This document shows, piece after piece, positions 55,782 to 64,000 of a stretch of 64,000 bases of DNA (position 1 is the stretch's first letter; each line of letters starts with the position of its first letter). Under the pieces are notes generated by a model, which was given only the letters and a program-made list of their open reading frames with translations, did no database searches and had not been told where the DNA came from. Origin of the DNA: CBDBES01 sp965204465 (GTDB taxonomy: Bacteria > Spirochaetota > Leptospiria > Turneriellales > CBDBES01); contig OZ241995.1 of assembly GCA_965204465.1 (NCBI GenBank), positions 496,001 to 560,000 of the forward strand. Direction: 5' to 3'. The position numbers and the translations under genes are program-made.

Positions 55782-56027
55782 AAAACATAGTCTGACTTAC
55801 CTTTCATTCATTGCAGTCAAGAGAATTTAATTTACTTTTAATAGTGTCTGCTTGAAAAAGAAATTGGAACACCGTTCCACTATATATGTATTTTCTGTAA
55901 AAAGAAAACGACTACTATGTATACACTATTTTATTTAGAATGGCGTTCAACTTTTTCATGTAAATCATCTGAATATATATAGAATAAATCATAAATGTCT
56001 CCTCGAAAAGTAAATGCAATATGTTGA
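55782..56027. other. Gap with two operator-like palindromes
   Basis: TGGAACACCGTTCCA at 55865-55879 and TAGAATGGCGTTCAA at 55936-55950, 71 bp apart. The first has 6-of-7 paired arms and is the most TetR-operator-like of the set. No gene of its own; it lies between the unknown gene upstream of ugd and an Rpn remnant. Confidence 0.5.
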
Positions 56028-56327
56028 TCAACTATTTTTTCTTAATTTTTCAATTTCCTCTACCGAAAGGCCAGTGGTTTCTGAAATAATATCAATCGAA
56101 ATATTCTTTGTCAAAAGCCTTAAAGCGACCTCTGCCCTGCCTTTCTGCATGCCTTCCTCCCTGCCTTTCTTTTCAAGTTGTTCTGCAATGGTCATGATCT
56201 TACCTCCTGAGTCTTCTGAAATATATTGAATAGGAATCTTAACTACAAGCCTGATATCAAGCCTGCTGATAGTATGTATAATATAATCAAATAAATTATC
56301 AAGCAATTTTTCATTTCCCTTATACAC
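56028..56327 (-). pseudogene. C-terminal fragment of an Rpn/YhgA-type recombination-promoting nuclease
   Basis: Only the last 99 residues remain: a helical stretch, then KIMTIAEQLEKKGREEGMQKGRAEVALRLLTKNIS and DIISETTGLSVEEIEKLRKN, the standard Rpn tail with its Lys/Gly/Glu repeats. The N-terminal PD-(D/E)XK nuclease domain is missing; upstream there is only hairpin-repeat DNA. Rpn proteins act in RecA-independent recombination and spread with transposon-like behaviour. Confidence 0.75.
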
Positions 56328-56846
56328 AGGTTTGAAGTAATTCCTAAAAAGTTATCTTTCTTTCTTTCTTTCCCACCCCAGACCATTCGGAGCAAGTAGT
56401 CTGCACGTGTGCCCGAATCAAAACTAGCGGAAGCGGTTTTGATGAGGATATACTAAGTTTCACGAACGGAAACTTGCAAAACATGGAAGTTTTGCATGGG
56501 CAAACGAGGACGCCAAGTGTCTGGGGTGGAAATAAAAACATCCGTGTTTTGCATCCATGGCAAAGACGCTCCGTTTCGCAGGCATCCTTGCCTGCATGGA
56601 AATTAGGCTGGGCAACATCCGTGTTTTGCATCCCCAACCGATCGTCTGCTTACAAAGGGGAAAAAGAATAGGGGGTACGGTAAAAATTAAAATACCAATC
56701 CTGCCTCCCTAATGGAAGGACAAAAAGTCAATTTTCTTTCTTTATTTTATAGAAAAAGAACTTCTAAAGTTCACGCCCTAAGGTACCATACCCCATATAT
56801 TTTTTGAATTAAAATATAAGGATATTTAATTTGGATTTGTGCTTCA
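56328..56846. other. Gap with large hairpin-repeat element
   Basis: No gene; frames at 56344-56671 are products of the repeats. The element is described separately (56374-56656). The stretch 56680-56846 shows nothing recognisable. Confidence 0.5.
56374..56656. repeat. Composite hairpin element, largest copy
   Basis: Enclosed on the left part by an 11-bp inverted pair CCACCCCAGAC (56374-56384) and GTCTGGGGTGG (56519-56529). Inside and after it: ATCAAAAC/GTTTTGAT around CGGAAG (56418-56443), AAGTTTC/GAAACTT (56457-56477), TGCAAAAC/GTTTTGCA around ATGGAA (56476-56498), AAAACATCCGTGTTTT (56536-56551), TTTGC/GCAAA around CCATG (56549-56565), and GCAGGCA/TGCCTGC around TCCT (56579-56596). The second half is the reverse complement of 34787-34850 and the first half that of 17325-17412, so this copy joins modules found apart elsewhere. 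Confidence 0.75.
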
Positions 56847-57791
56847 TTATATTCTTTGAAACCAATTTGAAGCCAAGATTACCGATAGGTCTACTTTTTT
56901 ATCGTTATCATAGAAGTCAAATTGCTCAAAAGGTGGTTTTACGCTGCTCTTGATCCAATGAAGCTTTTTGTTTTCAGTGGCTATCTCTTCGAAGTACTTT
57001 TTTGTATAATCAGGGAGTACCGCTCCATCGGAATGTATCATTAGAGTAGGTGTGTTTAGCTTTTTAGCCGTTTTCATAGGATTCGTGGTTAACCAGTCCT
57101 CCCAGCTCATCACAGCAAATTTGTCAGCGCTCCATTCTTTAATGGCCCCTCTCTTTGGATTCAAATAATAATCGTAAGGACCGTACATCGCCGCCGATTT
57201 ATCTGTTGTAGAAATAGTAGGTACATAATCAACTTTGCCGGTTTCAGCGTATCTCTTTTTAGACTCACGAGCTGCCTTAAGTTTTTGCTCTACGCCTTCT
57301 TTGCCGCCATAGAATAATTTTACAGCTTCTTCATCATGAAGCCAGGAAGCAGCTGTCGCTACAGATTTAATTCTATTATCCTCAGACGCGGCCATCAAAG
57401 TATACATCGCCCCCGCACATACACCAAAAGCGTTGATTTTTTCTTTAAAAACAGCGGGTAAGCTCTGAAGATAGGTGACGGCGCTTTTAATATCCTCTTT
57501 TTTTAAAGAAGGACTTTCATAAAACCGGGGTTTACCTTCACTTTCTCCAAAATTCCTGAAATCAAAGGCTAAGGAAATAAATCCTTCTTCGGCAAATTTC
57601 TTAGCATAGAGTCCCGCCATTTGTTCCTTTACGGTGGTCCAACTGCCAGAGACCACGATGGCCGGGTATTTCTTCGCGCTACTAAAATCTTTTGGATAAT
57701 ACAAATATCCAGCTATTTTGTCCCCCTTGCTCTCGAAGCTGACCTTTTCGATGGTTTTCTTACAAGAAACAACAGATAGTATAGCAATCAA
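56847..57791 (-). CDS. Alpha/beta hydrolase lipoprotein with atypical active site
   Basis: 314 residues if TTG 57789-57791 is the start. The head reads IAILSVVSC, a lipobox, but without the usual Lys/Arg before it, and a stop lies five codons upstream, so the 5' end seems damaged. The body is a dienelactone-hydrolase-like alpha/beta hydrolase: KYPAIVVSGSWTTVKEQMAGLYAKKFAEEG region, LAFDFRNFGESEG, nucleophile elbow GVCAGA with Cys125 (as in dienelactone hydrolases), and the acid Asp in MIHSDGAVLP. Where relatives have His before DxYD, this protein has Gln290 (FEQFDFYD). Either an inactive enzyme or a different catalytic set. Confidence 0.65.
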   Translation of the reverse strand: MIAILSVVSCKKTIEKVSFESKGDKIAGYLYYPKDFSSAKKYPAIVVSGSWTTVKEQMAGLYAKKFAEEGFISLAFDFRNFGESEGKPRFYESPSLKKEDIKSAVTYLQSLPAVFKEKINAFGVCAGAMYTLMAASEDNRIKSVATAASWLHDEEAVKLFYGGKEGVEQKLKAARESKKRYAETGKVDYVPTISTTDKSAAMYGPYDYYLNPKRGAIKEWSADKFAVMSWEDWLTTNPMKTAKKLNTPTLMIHSDGAVLPDYTKKYFEEIATENKKLHWIKSSVKPPFEQFDFYDNDKKVDLSVILASNWFQRI

Positions 57792-58202
57792 GGTTAACCC
57801 TGATTATACAAAAAAGTTTATTTGAAATTAGTTAGGAAAGCATAATAAAAAAATTTACCAACAAGGGAAATGAAGTCCGGCTTGAAAAATCAAAAACGCA
57901 GAAAATTATTGTCTAAGTAAGCATGCGTCCTAAAAAACTTAACATCTCTTCAAGATCAATTTATAGATAATTTATTAGCTAGTGGAAAAAATAATAAAAA
58001 GCTGGTTTTTTACGCATGGCAACCAGCCGGGGAGCAAGTATGAATTTTAAAAATATAGGGTAGGGTGGAGCTTTCTTTCTGTGAACCCCAGATCGTACAT
58101 AAGTTGAATTAAAGAGAGTTCTTTTTGTCTGGAACAGTTTCTCAATAAATTTGTCATAGGCTAAAATACCTGTACCCATAGTGAGAGAGGAAAAGTAAAT
58201 GA
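57792..58202. other. Gap between hydrolase and IS1182 remnant 2
   Basis: No supported gene. A 66-codon minus-strand frame at 57979-58179 has no features that I can recognise. Breakage upstream of the hydrolase suggests rearrangement here. Confidence 0.35.
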
Positions 58203-58692
58203 ATGAGCCTGTGCCTCAACACAGAAGAATAATTTACTACATTGTAATCTATATCGTATTTTTTGTTCCCGAAGGTTTTTTGATATTTTTTCTCGAAAAT
58301 ACGAAATAATTTCCTGATCTATACAAGCTGTTCCCGTATCATTTTGCTAAAATTGAAGGCTATTGCAGCGATTTTTACCTTTGCAGTACAACATTCTTTA
58401 CGCACAGTACAAATAACACAATCAGCAGGTTTAGCATGATAACTTGTATACTTTCTGCCATCTTATACATACTCTCTGTGAAACTCTAAACTCTTGCCCT
58501 CAGGACAAATAAAATGATCCTCATCTTCATTTTAATTGAAATAATGAGTTTCATATCCTGAATCTTCTTCTCCTTTATATCCAAAAGCTTAACAAATGCA
58601 TAAATTTCGTGACTCTTATCAAGATTATCTCCCATAGTACGGGAAAACATCATAAGTTGGTCTCTATCGCTTTGTGCAAATCTATTGTTCAT
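58203..58692 (-). pseudogene. IS1182-like transposase remnant 2
   Basis: 58486-58692 encodes MNNRFAQSDRDQLMMF and then SHEIYAFVKLLDI as in remnant 1. 58203-58340 repeats the 3' part of remnant 1 (41301-41440) almost exactly. Between them, 58341-58485 comes from a different, later part of an IS1182 gene (out-of-frame DEDHFICPEGK-like codons near 58500), so pieces have been deleted and rejoined. The upstream 180 bp keep an extra 90 bp lost from remnant 1. Confidence 0.7.
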
Positions 58693-58835
58693 GGGACATA
58701 AAAAATAAAAAACAACCTCTGGTAAAGGACGCTTAGAGAATAAAAATTTTACTTATTTAAAAAAGCTGAACTGGGGATTTTATACTCGTTCTTTTCAAAA
58801 ATGTAAATGTTTTTAAGTTGGCGCACAGGCTCAAG

Positions 58836-58876
58836 ATATGTGTACAAAGTACAGCCTAACGGCATTGGTTTCTACA
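58836..58876 (+). repeat. Dispersed TGTACAAAGTACA motif beside IS1182 remnant 2
   Basis: Same string as 41781-41823, ending ATTGGTTTCTACA. It lies just upstream of the helicase promoter. Confidence 0.65.
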
Positions 58877-58895
58877 ATTTAAAAATATAAATTGC

Positions 58896-58923
58896 TTGAC
58901 GTAGACAAGTTATTTTGTATATT
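58896..58923 (+). promoter_or_regulatory. Promoter of the XPB helicase operon
   Basis: TTGACG at 58896-58901 and TATATT at 58918-58923, 16 bp apart, about 45 nt before the ATG at 58969. Confidence 0.6.
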
Positions 58924-58968
58924 CAGTTATTCAATAGATAATTATAAATAAAATCAGCATAGCAAAAA

Positions 58969-60747
58969 ATGAGTAAAACAGACGAAAAGCCATTAATTGT
59001 ACAATCAGATAAAACACTTTTTTTAGAAGTGGATCATCCTAATTTTAAAAAGGCAAGGATTTTGATTTCAAGATTTGCAGAACTAGAGAAATCTCCGGAG
59101 TATTTACATACCTATCGTATTACATCTTTATCTCTTTGGAATGCGGCTTCTAGTGGGATGAAGGCAGAGAAAATTATAAATACTCTCCATGAATTTTCTA
59201 AGTATCCTGTACCCCAACCAGTCATTTCAGAAGTAACCAGACAAATATCCAGATATGGGAAATTGAAATTAGCTCGTGATGAAAAAGATGAATTGATTTT
59301 ACAATCGGATAACAAGAATTATATCAAAGAAATATCGCTTAATTCTAAAATACAAGACTTCATTAAAGAAATTAAAGATGAAAATACAATTTATATAAAA
59401 AAAATGTATAGGGGGCATATTAAACAAGCTTTAGTGCGTCTTGGATATCCTGTTGAAGATATTGCCGGCTATGATGAAGGAAAAGAATTTCGTTTTGAAC
59501 TAAGAAAAACTACTCTTTCAGGGAAAAAATTTACAATCAGAGACTATCAAAAAGACGCTATTGATGTTTTTTATCAAGGTGGCTCTGTAAAAGGAGGTTC
59601 TGGTGTGGTTGTACTCCCATGCGGGTCAGGTAAAACGATCGTAGGCATTGGAGCTATGCAAGAAATAGGTACAGAAACCTTGCTATTAGTCACCAATACT
59701 CTTTCTATAAGGCAATGGAAAGATGAGCTTTTAGATAAAACTACAGTATCTGAAAAAGATTTAGGAGAATATTCAGGGGATAAAAAAGATATTCGTTCCA
59801 TTACCATAGCTACCTATAATATTATTACCCACCGAAAAAGAAAAGGAGAAGATTTTACCCATTTCAATTTATTCTCAGCTAAAAAATGGGGCCTTATTAT
59901 CTATGATGAGGTTCATCTACTACCAGCTCCTGTATTTCGTATGACAAGTGAATTGCAGGCAAAAAGAAGACTGGGCCTTACGGCTACTCTGGTAAGAGAG
60001 GATAAATTAGAAGAGGATGTATTCTCTCTCATTGGTCCTAAGAAAATTGACGTCCCTTGGAAAGAATTAGAGCAAAAAAAATGGATTGCAGAAGCAGTAT
60101 GCAAAGAGATACGAGTACCTATGCGATCTCTGATGAGATGGCTTTATTCTGTTTCAGATGATAGAGAAAAGTTCAGACTCTCTTCTGAGAATCCAGAGAA
60201 AACCAGGGTTATTGGTACTTTATTAAAATACCATTCTAATTCTCAAATATTGATCATTGGTCAATATTTAAATCAATTGGAAAAAATATCTAAAAAATTT
60301 CAGCTCAATTTAATTAACGGAAAAACTCCTCTTGTGGAAAGAGAAAAATTATATGCAAAATTCAAGAAAAGAGAAATCTCTTGCTTAGTCGTATCTAAAG
60401 TGGCTAATTTTTCTATTGACCTTCCCGATGCAAATATTGCCATTCAAATAAGTGGAACTTTTGGAAGTCGTCAGGAAGAAGCTCAAAGGTTAGGTAGGGT
60501 TATTAGGCCTAAAGGTAAGAATAATCAGGCTATTTTTTATTCTTTGATCAGTGATGAATCAGCAGAAGAAAGGTTTAGTCATAATAGACAGCTTTTTTTA
60601 ACGGAACAGGGATATGAATATGTAATTTATTCTTATGACGAATTCAAAAAAGAGTTTGGTTTTTATCTTCAAGAACACATTCAAAATAAAAAAGATCTCA
60701 AAAAAGATAAAAAAGATGCATCTAAATTAGAAAAAGTTGCGCTTTAA
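58969..60747 (+). CDS. XPB/Rad25-type DNA repair helicase
   Basis: 592 residues, superfamily 2. The N-terminal 190 residues hold the XPB helicase-spanning part (EKSPEYLHTYRITSLSLWNAASSG). Motif I is LPCGSGKTI with Lys222, motif II is DEVH at 313-316, followed by LGLTATLVREDKLEEDVF, the XPB RED motif lying in VRED. The C-terminal half has ILIIGQYLNQL, FSIDLPDANIAIQISGTFGSRQEEAQRLGRVIRPK (motifs V-VI). Bacterial XPB is patchy, known in spirochaetes, actinobacteria and others, and is thought to act in repair. No Bax1/XPG-type nuclease gene lies beside it. The next gene overlaps its end by 11 nt. Confidence 0.9.
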   Translation: MSKTDEKPLIVQSDKTLFLEVDHPNFKKARILISRFAELEKSPEYLHTYRITSLSLWNAASSGMKAEKIINTLHEFSKYPVPQPVISEVTRQISRYGKLKLARDEKDELILQSDNKNYIKEISLNSKIQDFIKEIKDENTIYIKKMYRGHIKQALVRLGYPVEDIAGYDEGKEFRFELRKTTLSGKKFTIRDYQKDAIDVFYQGGSVKGGSGVVVLPCGSGKTIVGIGAMQEIGTETLLLVTNTLSIRQWKDELLDKTTVSEKDLGEYSGDKKDIRSITIATYNIITHRKRKGEDFTHFNLFSAKKWGLIIYDEVHLLPAPVFRMTSELQAKRRLGLTATLVREDKLEEDVFSLIGPKKIDVPWKELEQKKWIAEAVCKEIRVPMRSLMRWLYSVSDDREKFRLSSENPEKTRVIGTLLKYHSNSQILIIGQYLNQLEKISKKFQLNLINGKTPLVEREKLYAKFKKREISCLVVSKVANFSIDLPDANIAIQISGTFGSRQEEAQRLGRVIRPKGKNNQAIFYSLISDESAEERFSHNRQLFLTEQGYEYVIYSYDEFKKEFGFYLQEHIQNKKDLKKDKKDASKLEKVAL

Positions 60748-61969
60748 ATCTCAAAAAGTCTATATCTATCTTTCTTTGATCTTCATTTTTTCCTTTCTAT
60801 TTTTACATATTAGCTTTATCCAAACAGGGAATTCTAATGAGGTTCATTTCAGTTATTATGTTGACCTTGCCTCTAGTCCGATCAATACGATTGACTCGTC
60901 TGAAATATCGAATAATGAAAATGTTCCTATATTTACATTTCATTCTATTCTCAATGACCAGGAATTTTGGATCATTAAATTAGACCGACAGGGGAATTTA
61001 ATTGAGAATTTTATATTATCTGATATCCCAAAGAAAAAAAAAGGATATATTACCTATCCATTGGATGGCTCTTACTTCATTTGGTATCCTACCTTAGGAT
61101 CAAAGAGTAGAATATATGATTCGAAAGGGAATTTTTTATGGGATACTCCTGAAAGCAGATATCTACAGAGTAATCCCGATACCAGATGGATCATGGCCTT
61201 TTCTGGAGATCATTCCGCTGTAGAATATATGAAATTAAACTTTGAATCTATCCTAAAAGTAGAAGGCTTTATGCTTGTTGATCATGATTCTGATCAAAGG
61301 TATGGTGAAATATCTGCTAAAGATGAAAATATTATGTACGATACATGTATTGCTTTTTTGAATGGAGAAATTGTTTTTACAAAACTCATTCATGAAAATC
61401 CTAAAAGCATACGAGTTTCTTTGGGAATACCTTTAAAGTCCATTGACTGTAATTTCAAAGATGGTTTTTTTCTGGCCCAAATAAAATCTTCTACCGTTGA
61501 AAAGGAATCATCATCAGTGGAGAAAAAAGACTCTATTCCCAGGGATGTTATTGTTAAAGGTTATTTAGATTCTTTGCTAAAAGATATAAATTCTTTCCAA
61601 TTTAAAATTGAATTACCGGCTAGTTACCCAGTTTCACTTCCACTGCGTATTTCTAAAGAAGGAATTGGTTCTACTTTAGTTCCCAATGAAGACAATGGAT
61701 TAGAAATATGGCTTTTTGATGATCTGGGAAATATCATCAAAAAATATCATTGGCCAGAAAAATTAAATAGTTTACAAGATCTGTTTTCTTTCAGAGCTGA
61801 TAAGACAGATTATAACTTTATTTATAGTAACGATCAATCTATTATTTTACTGAACCAAGAGGGAATTTTGTTTTATAAGAAATTTTCAGATATTCAAAAA
61901 ATTGTAACAGTAAATGATATCTTCATTATCCAGGATGTAAATAGTATATATGCCTTCGAAATTAGGTAA
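60737..61969 (+). CDS. Exported or membrane-anchored protein of unknown function
   Basis: 410 residues from TTG 60737, overlapping the helicase end by 11 nt and the next gene by 20 nt, so all three are translationally linked. One N-terminal hydrophobic segment (YIYLSLIFIFSFLFLHISFI) is a signal peptide or anchor. The rest has repeated strand motifs of the sort LDRQGNLIENFIL, IYDSKGNFLWDT, FDDLGNIIKKYHW and LNQEGILFYKKF, suggesting a six- to seven-bladed propeller. No family name can be given. Confidence 0.6.
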   Translation: MRFKSQKVYIYLSLIFIFSFLFLHISFIQTGNSNEVHFSYYVDLASSPINTIDSSEISNNENVPIFTFHSILNDQEFWIIKLDRQGNLIENFILSDIPKKKKGYITYPLDGSYFIWYPTLGSKSRIYDSKGNFLWDTPESRYLQSNPDTRWIMAFSGDHSAVEYMKLNFESILKVEGFMLVDHDSDQRYGEISAKDENIMYDTCIAFLNGEIVFTKLIHENPKSIRVSLGIPLKSIDCNFKDGFFLAQIKSSTVEKESSSVEKKDSIPRDVIVKGYLDSLLKDINSFQFKIELPASYPVSLPLRISKEGIGSTLVPNEDNGLEIWLFDDLGNIIKKYHWPEKLNSLQDLFSFRADKTDYNFIYSNDQSIILLNQEGILFYKKFSDIQKIVTVNDIFIIQDVNSIYAFEIR

Positions 61970-62978
61970 TAAACAAGAAATGTTCTCTTCCTCTGTAGAA
62001 GAGAATATTCAAAATATTTTAAATAGTTCCGTTTTTGTAGATGGGGATGAAGGAGGCTTGAAAAAGGCAGCCGAACGTTTGTGTATTGCTTCAAATGCCA
62101 AGAGGATCAGATCAGATATTGTATATTGTTTTGGAAGCGCATTAAATATATCTGAAAAAAAAATGATCCAGATAGCAGTGGCGGCAGAATTGATCCATGC
62201 TGCTAGTTTGTTGCATGATGATGTAATTGATTATGGGGATATGCGCAGGGGGAAACCAAGCGCTAATTTTTTATACGGAAATACGGTAGCTGTATTAACT
62301 GGAGACCTTCTTTATACGCAGGCTTTAGAATCATTGACAAGTCTGCCTATGACTGTTTTTGAAGAAGCTATCCAAGTTGTAAAATATATGACCATGGCTG
62401 CTAGTATAGAATACAATTACAGAGAAAATTTAGACATAACAACCAAAGAGTGGCTTATTATTGCAGATGGAAAGACTTCAAAGTTATTTTCCTGGTGCGC
62501 TAAGATGCCTGCGATACTTGATCAAAATAAAAAGTTAGCAGATGTATTTTCAGAATCTGGCCATTTAATTGGAAATGCCTTTCAATTGGCAGATGACTTA
62601 AAAGATTTCTTCGCGGTAGATGATATTGGCGGTAAAGGGCTTTACTCTGATCTGAAGAATAAGAATCCAAACTATGTTCTTTCTGTTGCCATGTCACAAT
62701 CGGATGAATTAAAAGCAGAAATAAGCCATCTATGGGAACAAGATAAATGGGAGAATTCTTTAAACGAAATTGGTCTGAAGATATTTCGATCGGAAGCGTT
62801 TAAATTATCCTTAAAGCAATTGAATGAATGGCTGAATAAATCCATCAGAATACTAGAAGAAAATGGAGAAGCAAATTTGGCAAATAATTTGAAATACATT
62901 ATTAAAAAGATGTATCATTCTCTATCGCCTTCTATTTTAAAAGAGGTACAGAAATTCATGACATTGCATGGGGATTAA
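61950..62978 (+). CDS. Polyprenyl diphosphate synthase (trans, long-chain)
   Basis: 342 residues. Extends an allylic diphosphate with isopentenyl diphosphate units. First aspartate-rich motif LLHDDVIDYGDMRRG (Asp90, 91, 94), then NFLYGNTVAVLTGDLLY, the GKTSKLF segment and second motif FQLADDLKDFF (Asp215, 216, 219). The size and FARM region suggest a long-chain product (octaprenyl or similar) for quinone side chains rather than farnesyl diphosphate; the exact length is not decidable here. It starts inside the end of the preceding gene, and its stop overlaps the convergent gene by 4 nt. Confidence 0.9.
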   Translation: MPSKLGNKQEMFSSSVEENIQNILNSSVFVDGDEGGLKKAAERLCIASNAKRIRSDIVYCFGSALNISEKKMIQIAVAAELIHAASLLHDDVIDYGDMRRGKPSANFLYGNTVAVLTGDLLYTQALESLTSLPMTVFEEAIQVVKYMTMAASIEYNYRENLDITTKEWLIIADGKTSKLFSWCAKMPAILDQNKKLADVFSESGHLIGNAFQLADDLKDFFAVDDIGGKGLYSDLKNKNPNYVLSVAMSQSDELKAEISHLWEQDKWENSLNEIGLKIFRSEAFKLSLKQLNEWLNKSIRILEENGEANLANNLKYIIKKMYHSLSPSILKEVQKFMTLHGD

Positions 62979-64000
62979 AAATATTGACCAAGTTTAAATA
63001 GAAATCCACGATGTTGATAGTCCAATATATTTACTCCATAGTCAAAGAGTATAATAGCATTATAAAAACGTTTGAATATTAAACGAACCCCTCCCCCCAT
63101 AAAATGGAACGAGCTTGATTGATTTAGCTCAGAGAGAAGCAATATATTATCAGAAAAAGTGACTAATTGAAAGGCTAGCCAGGATATTTCAAATGCTATA
63201 TATCTATATTCTAAATTGATAGTGGCTTCAAAATAGCCTCTGGTTATCCTATTTCCTGCACCTCTGATATTTAAAAAACTATCAACTACGAAAGGAGGAT
63301 AAGGAGATTTTATATCGGAAAAAATGCCTAGCTGCACCCTATATGCCAATGTGTCTTTGGGTAAGAATCGAAAATATTGTTTAAATTGATTATATACTTT
63401 AAAAATATTAAATTGGTCAGGAAGGTCATAGACCGCTTCTAAAAAAATAGTATTTGCCAAACCTTCTAAAAGATGTTGATCATAATCAATATGATCAATA
63501 AGATAATTTGCTTTGAATAATACTTTTCTTTGATTTTCTCTGTTAGGACCTAGATCAATATCATCTAATTTTATAAAAAGGTCATCTAAATACCCTATAC
63601 CAAATTGAATGGATTGTTTAAGAGTAAAGCTGTAACTGGCGAGTAGATTACCTTTTCTACGGTCCGCGCTATACCTTACAATGGTATCGCCAAAGGTATC
63701 TGTAGGCTCGATAGTGCCTAACCATCCTGCATCCACAATGAGTCCCCAGTGTTTATCAAACAAGAAAGGATTATTATAAAATACTTCTATGGAATGTCTT
63801 TCATAATAGCGATAATATCCTCCCAGGGCTGTCTTATTGCCCCAAAAATTATAGTCTGTTATTCCTGCCTCGATCCAGAATACGGATCCTATAAAACCAA
63901 ATTTTGCGAGTGGGATGATCGTATATATTTCTTTGAGAGATATCTCGATTTCGATTTCATTTTTCACCTCTTTGATAGAATGATCAATATCGTAGAATAG
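62975..64000 (-). CDS. BamA/D15-like surface antigen barrel, 5' part off the window
   Basis: Partial. The frame is open from the stop at 62975 through to the right edge, so the gene starts outside; GTG at 63967 is probably internal. The first visible residues (VKNEIEIEISLKEIYTIIP) look like the last POTRA-like strand, followed by 14-16 alternating barrel strands (YYRYYERHSIEVFYNNP, GYFEATINLEYRYIAF, FHFMGGGVRLIFKRFYNAIILFDYG) and a final GQYF ending in Phe. Matches the Omp85/bacterial surface antigen layout used in outer-membrane protein assembly or secretion. Confidence 0.7.
   Translation of the reverse strand, partial: LFYDIDHSIKEVKNEIEIEISLKEIYTIIPLAKFGFIGSVFWIEAGITDYNFWGNKTALGGYYRYYERHSIEVFYNNPFLFDKHWGLIVDAGWLGTIEPTDTFGDTIVRYSADRRKGNLLASYSFTLKQSIQFGIGYLDDLFIKLDDIDLGPNRENQRKVLFKANYLIDHIDYDQHLLEGLANTIFLEAVYDLPDQFNIFKVYNQFKQYFRFLPKDTLAYRVQLGIFSDIKSPYPPFVVDSFLNIRGAGNRITRGYFEATINLEYRYIAFEISWLAFQLVTFSDNILLLSELNQSSSFHFMGGGVRLIFKRFYNAIILFDYGVNILDYQHRGFLFKLGQYF

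Overview
The window looks like chromosome of an AT-rich, diderm, flagellated spirochaete, probably on the Leptospira side of the phylum. The evidence is a partial flhB at the left edge with a Leptospira-style N-terminus, a LolA-like carrier, many lipobox proteins, outer-membrane barrels, an XPB-type helicase and a BamA/D15-like surface antigen. This is inferred from protein resemblance only; no 16S rRNA or other decisive marker is present.

Layout. 1-8.3 kb is core: flhB (partial), a four-gene block of exported proteins behind a near-consensus promoter, a CheY-like receiver, rplU, a DUF4340-like protein, and purE with a phosphoribosyltransferase-like gene. 8.5-27.3 kb is accessory: a beta-propeller lipoprotein in two tandem copies (one with a single frameshift, one badly decayed), a frameshifted Calx-beta/GLUG lipoprotein, an intact IS481-like element, an IS110 remnant, and a 5.13-kb head-to-tail duplication carrying a 1,076/1,088-residue FN3-glycosidase-like lipoprotein and a DUF2200 gene. 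27.4-32.9 kb is metabolic: murB, a PPi-type phosphofructokinase, and prpB-prpC with a small partner. 33.3-40.2 kb is accessory again: a tandemly duplicated lipoprotein with downstream hairpin arrays and an intact Calx-beta/GLUG lipoprotein. 40.2-55.8 kb is mostly core: epimerase, IS1182 remnant, RCC1-repeat lipoprotein with one frameshift, tRNA-Leu, tRNA-Gly, tsaD-rsmI-DUF4015, a TPR-rpiB-LamG-like-sulfatase run, an outer-membrane barrel and ugd. 55.8-58.9 kb holds remnants (Rpn tail, hairpin array, hydrolase with an odd active site, second IS1182 remnant). 58.9-64 kb is an operon of XPB helicase, exported protein and polyprenyl diphosphate synthase, facing a partial surface antigen.

How it fits together. 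The core genes are intact and AT-rich. The accessory lipoprotein genes are visibly more GC-rich, occur in pairs, sit next to insertion-sequence debris, and carry nearly all the frameshifts. Two families of short non-coding repeats run through their intergenic DNA: a 15-bp palindrome resembling a TetR-type operator, seen at twelve places, and composite arrays of small perfect hairpins whose loops carry GGA/TCC, usually as GGATG/CATCC. These repeats and the paired-copy lipoprotein loci are the main candidates for something undescribed. No CRISPR array, prophage or recognisable defence system was found.
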